Source of the DNA: Bedellia somnulentella
Taxonomy: Eukaryota > Arthropoda > Insecta > Lepidoptera > Bedelliidae
NCBI GenBank assembly: GCA_963576735.1
Contig: OY755186.1
Span: 13,317,970 to 13,381,969, forward strand
Direction: 5' to 3'
DNA: 64,000 nt
Part shown: positions 63,385 to 64,000 of the stretch, in pieces
Position numbering within the stretch: position 1 is the first letter of the stretch
Layout: the number at the start of each line of letters is the position of its first letter
Translations under genes and position numbers: made by a program
The notes under the pieces: generated by a model
Told to the model about the DNA's origin: nothing
Seen by the model: only the letters and a program-made list of their open reading frames with translations
The model's database searches: none

Positions 63385-63560
63385 ACATAAACGCACGACT
63401 ATAAGTCCCAAAATGGATAGCCAGCCAGAGTATTAAAATTAAAAATACCTCAGCCACTTTTTAAAGTTAAGTTGAGAAAAGATGTTGTAATTAGGGATAG
63501 TTGGAAACCAGGGGCGATGGACCAGCCACATCGGCAAACAATTGTCTAAATAAAATGGCT
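63385..63560 (-). mobile_element. SINE-A copy, decayed
   Basis: CGCACGACTATAAGTCCCAA, GGATAGCCAGCCAGAGT and TACCTCAGCCACTTTTTAAAG. The head is lost. Confidence 0.6.
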
Positions 63561-63930
63561 TAAAGCTAGGAAAGTCAGTTTGGCTTTTTAGCCGTGAAAT
63601 AAAACAACACTTCTTGTCATTCAAAACACTGAGTACATAACCTAATGAACCCCAAATAAAATGTTGACCTTATACAAAAATAGTTTGTTAAAGGAAATAA
63701 TACCGGAAAAAAACCTTTCGTTTGTTTGTATGCAGGTCTGTAGTCTCTCTAAGGCCATTTGTTTTCACCACAGCTAACTGGTTACGTCAGTTACACGTGT
63801 GTACTACGATACATACAATTGTATACGCTTCATAGTAGATTCATAGTTAGTATATTTTAATACTATATACTCATGGTTAAGAAACAAACTTTGTTTATTA
63901 TCATATTTTCATATGACTCAACTCAAAAAC

Positions 63931-64000
63931 TTAAACGTTCAAGCCGTTAACCCCGAAGGGGTTGGAAGAGGTACTTCTGGAAATTACGTGACACTGTCAC
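63931..64000 (-). mobile_element. SINE-B copy running off the window end
   Basis: AAACGTTCAAGCCGTTAACC, CCGAAGGGGTTGGAAGAGGT, then ACGTGACACTGTCAC at the window edge. Confidence 0.75.

Overview
This window is nuclear DNA of an insect, most likely a moth or butterfly. It is AT-rich. Its genes are split by GT-AG introns that are full of retroelements. The repeat families (LINEs with an FP25K-like ORF1, RTE and R4/Dong-like elements, tRNA-derived SINEs) and the arthropod-type SMYD proteins all fit Lepidoptera. The species cannot be named from sequence alone.

Four host genes can be assembled exon by exon, with consistent splice phases. (1) 2848-15122, plus strand: a seven-exon rhodopsin-family GPCR of 425 residues. 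(2) 16496-20960, minus strand: a three-exon MYND-SET protein of 551 residues (SmydA type). (3) 41501-50714, plus strand: a five-exon SmydA paralogue of 524 residues without a MYND finger. (4) 51114-58878, minus strand: a six-exon secreted trypsin-like serine protease of 290 residues. Genes 1 and 2 converge with 1.4 kb between their stops, and genes 3 and 4 converge with 0.4 kb between them. The two SmydA paralogues are head to head, separated by about 20.5 kb of almost pure repeat. Nothing suggests that the four genes form a pathway; the SmydA pair is probably an old local duplication.

The rest is mobile DNA at several stages of decay. There is one LINE with two intact ORFs (34169-38476), preceded by a 58-bp tandem repeat in its 5' leader. 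A restriction-like-endonuclease LINE (8311-11263) carries one visible frameshift. A 5'-truncated RTE (27967-29474) has a clear 13-bp target duplication. A decayed R4/Dong-like element sits in a protease intron (54897-57405). Dozens of SINEs belong to two main families, called here SINE-A (about 250-300 bp, no recognised tRNA head) and SINE-B (about 350 bp, tRNA head). Other structures are a 215-bp tandem satellite, a 145-bp tandem array, two perfect inverted repeats (176-bp and 67-bp arms), MITEs, and two copies of a repeat ending in a tRNA-like fold.

The observations most worth pursuing are: a 3' tail shared by the RTE LINE and both SINE families; the tRNA-like repeat, whose stem changes are compensatory; a relic duplicate of the GPCR TM6 exon; Arg at the GPCR toggle-switch position; a candidate alternative first exon for the second SmydA gene; and Ala at the oxyanion-hole position of the protease.
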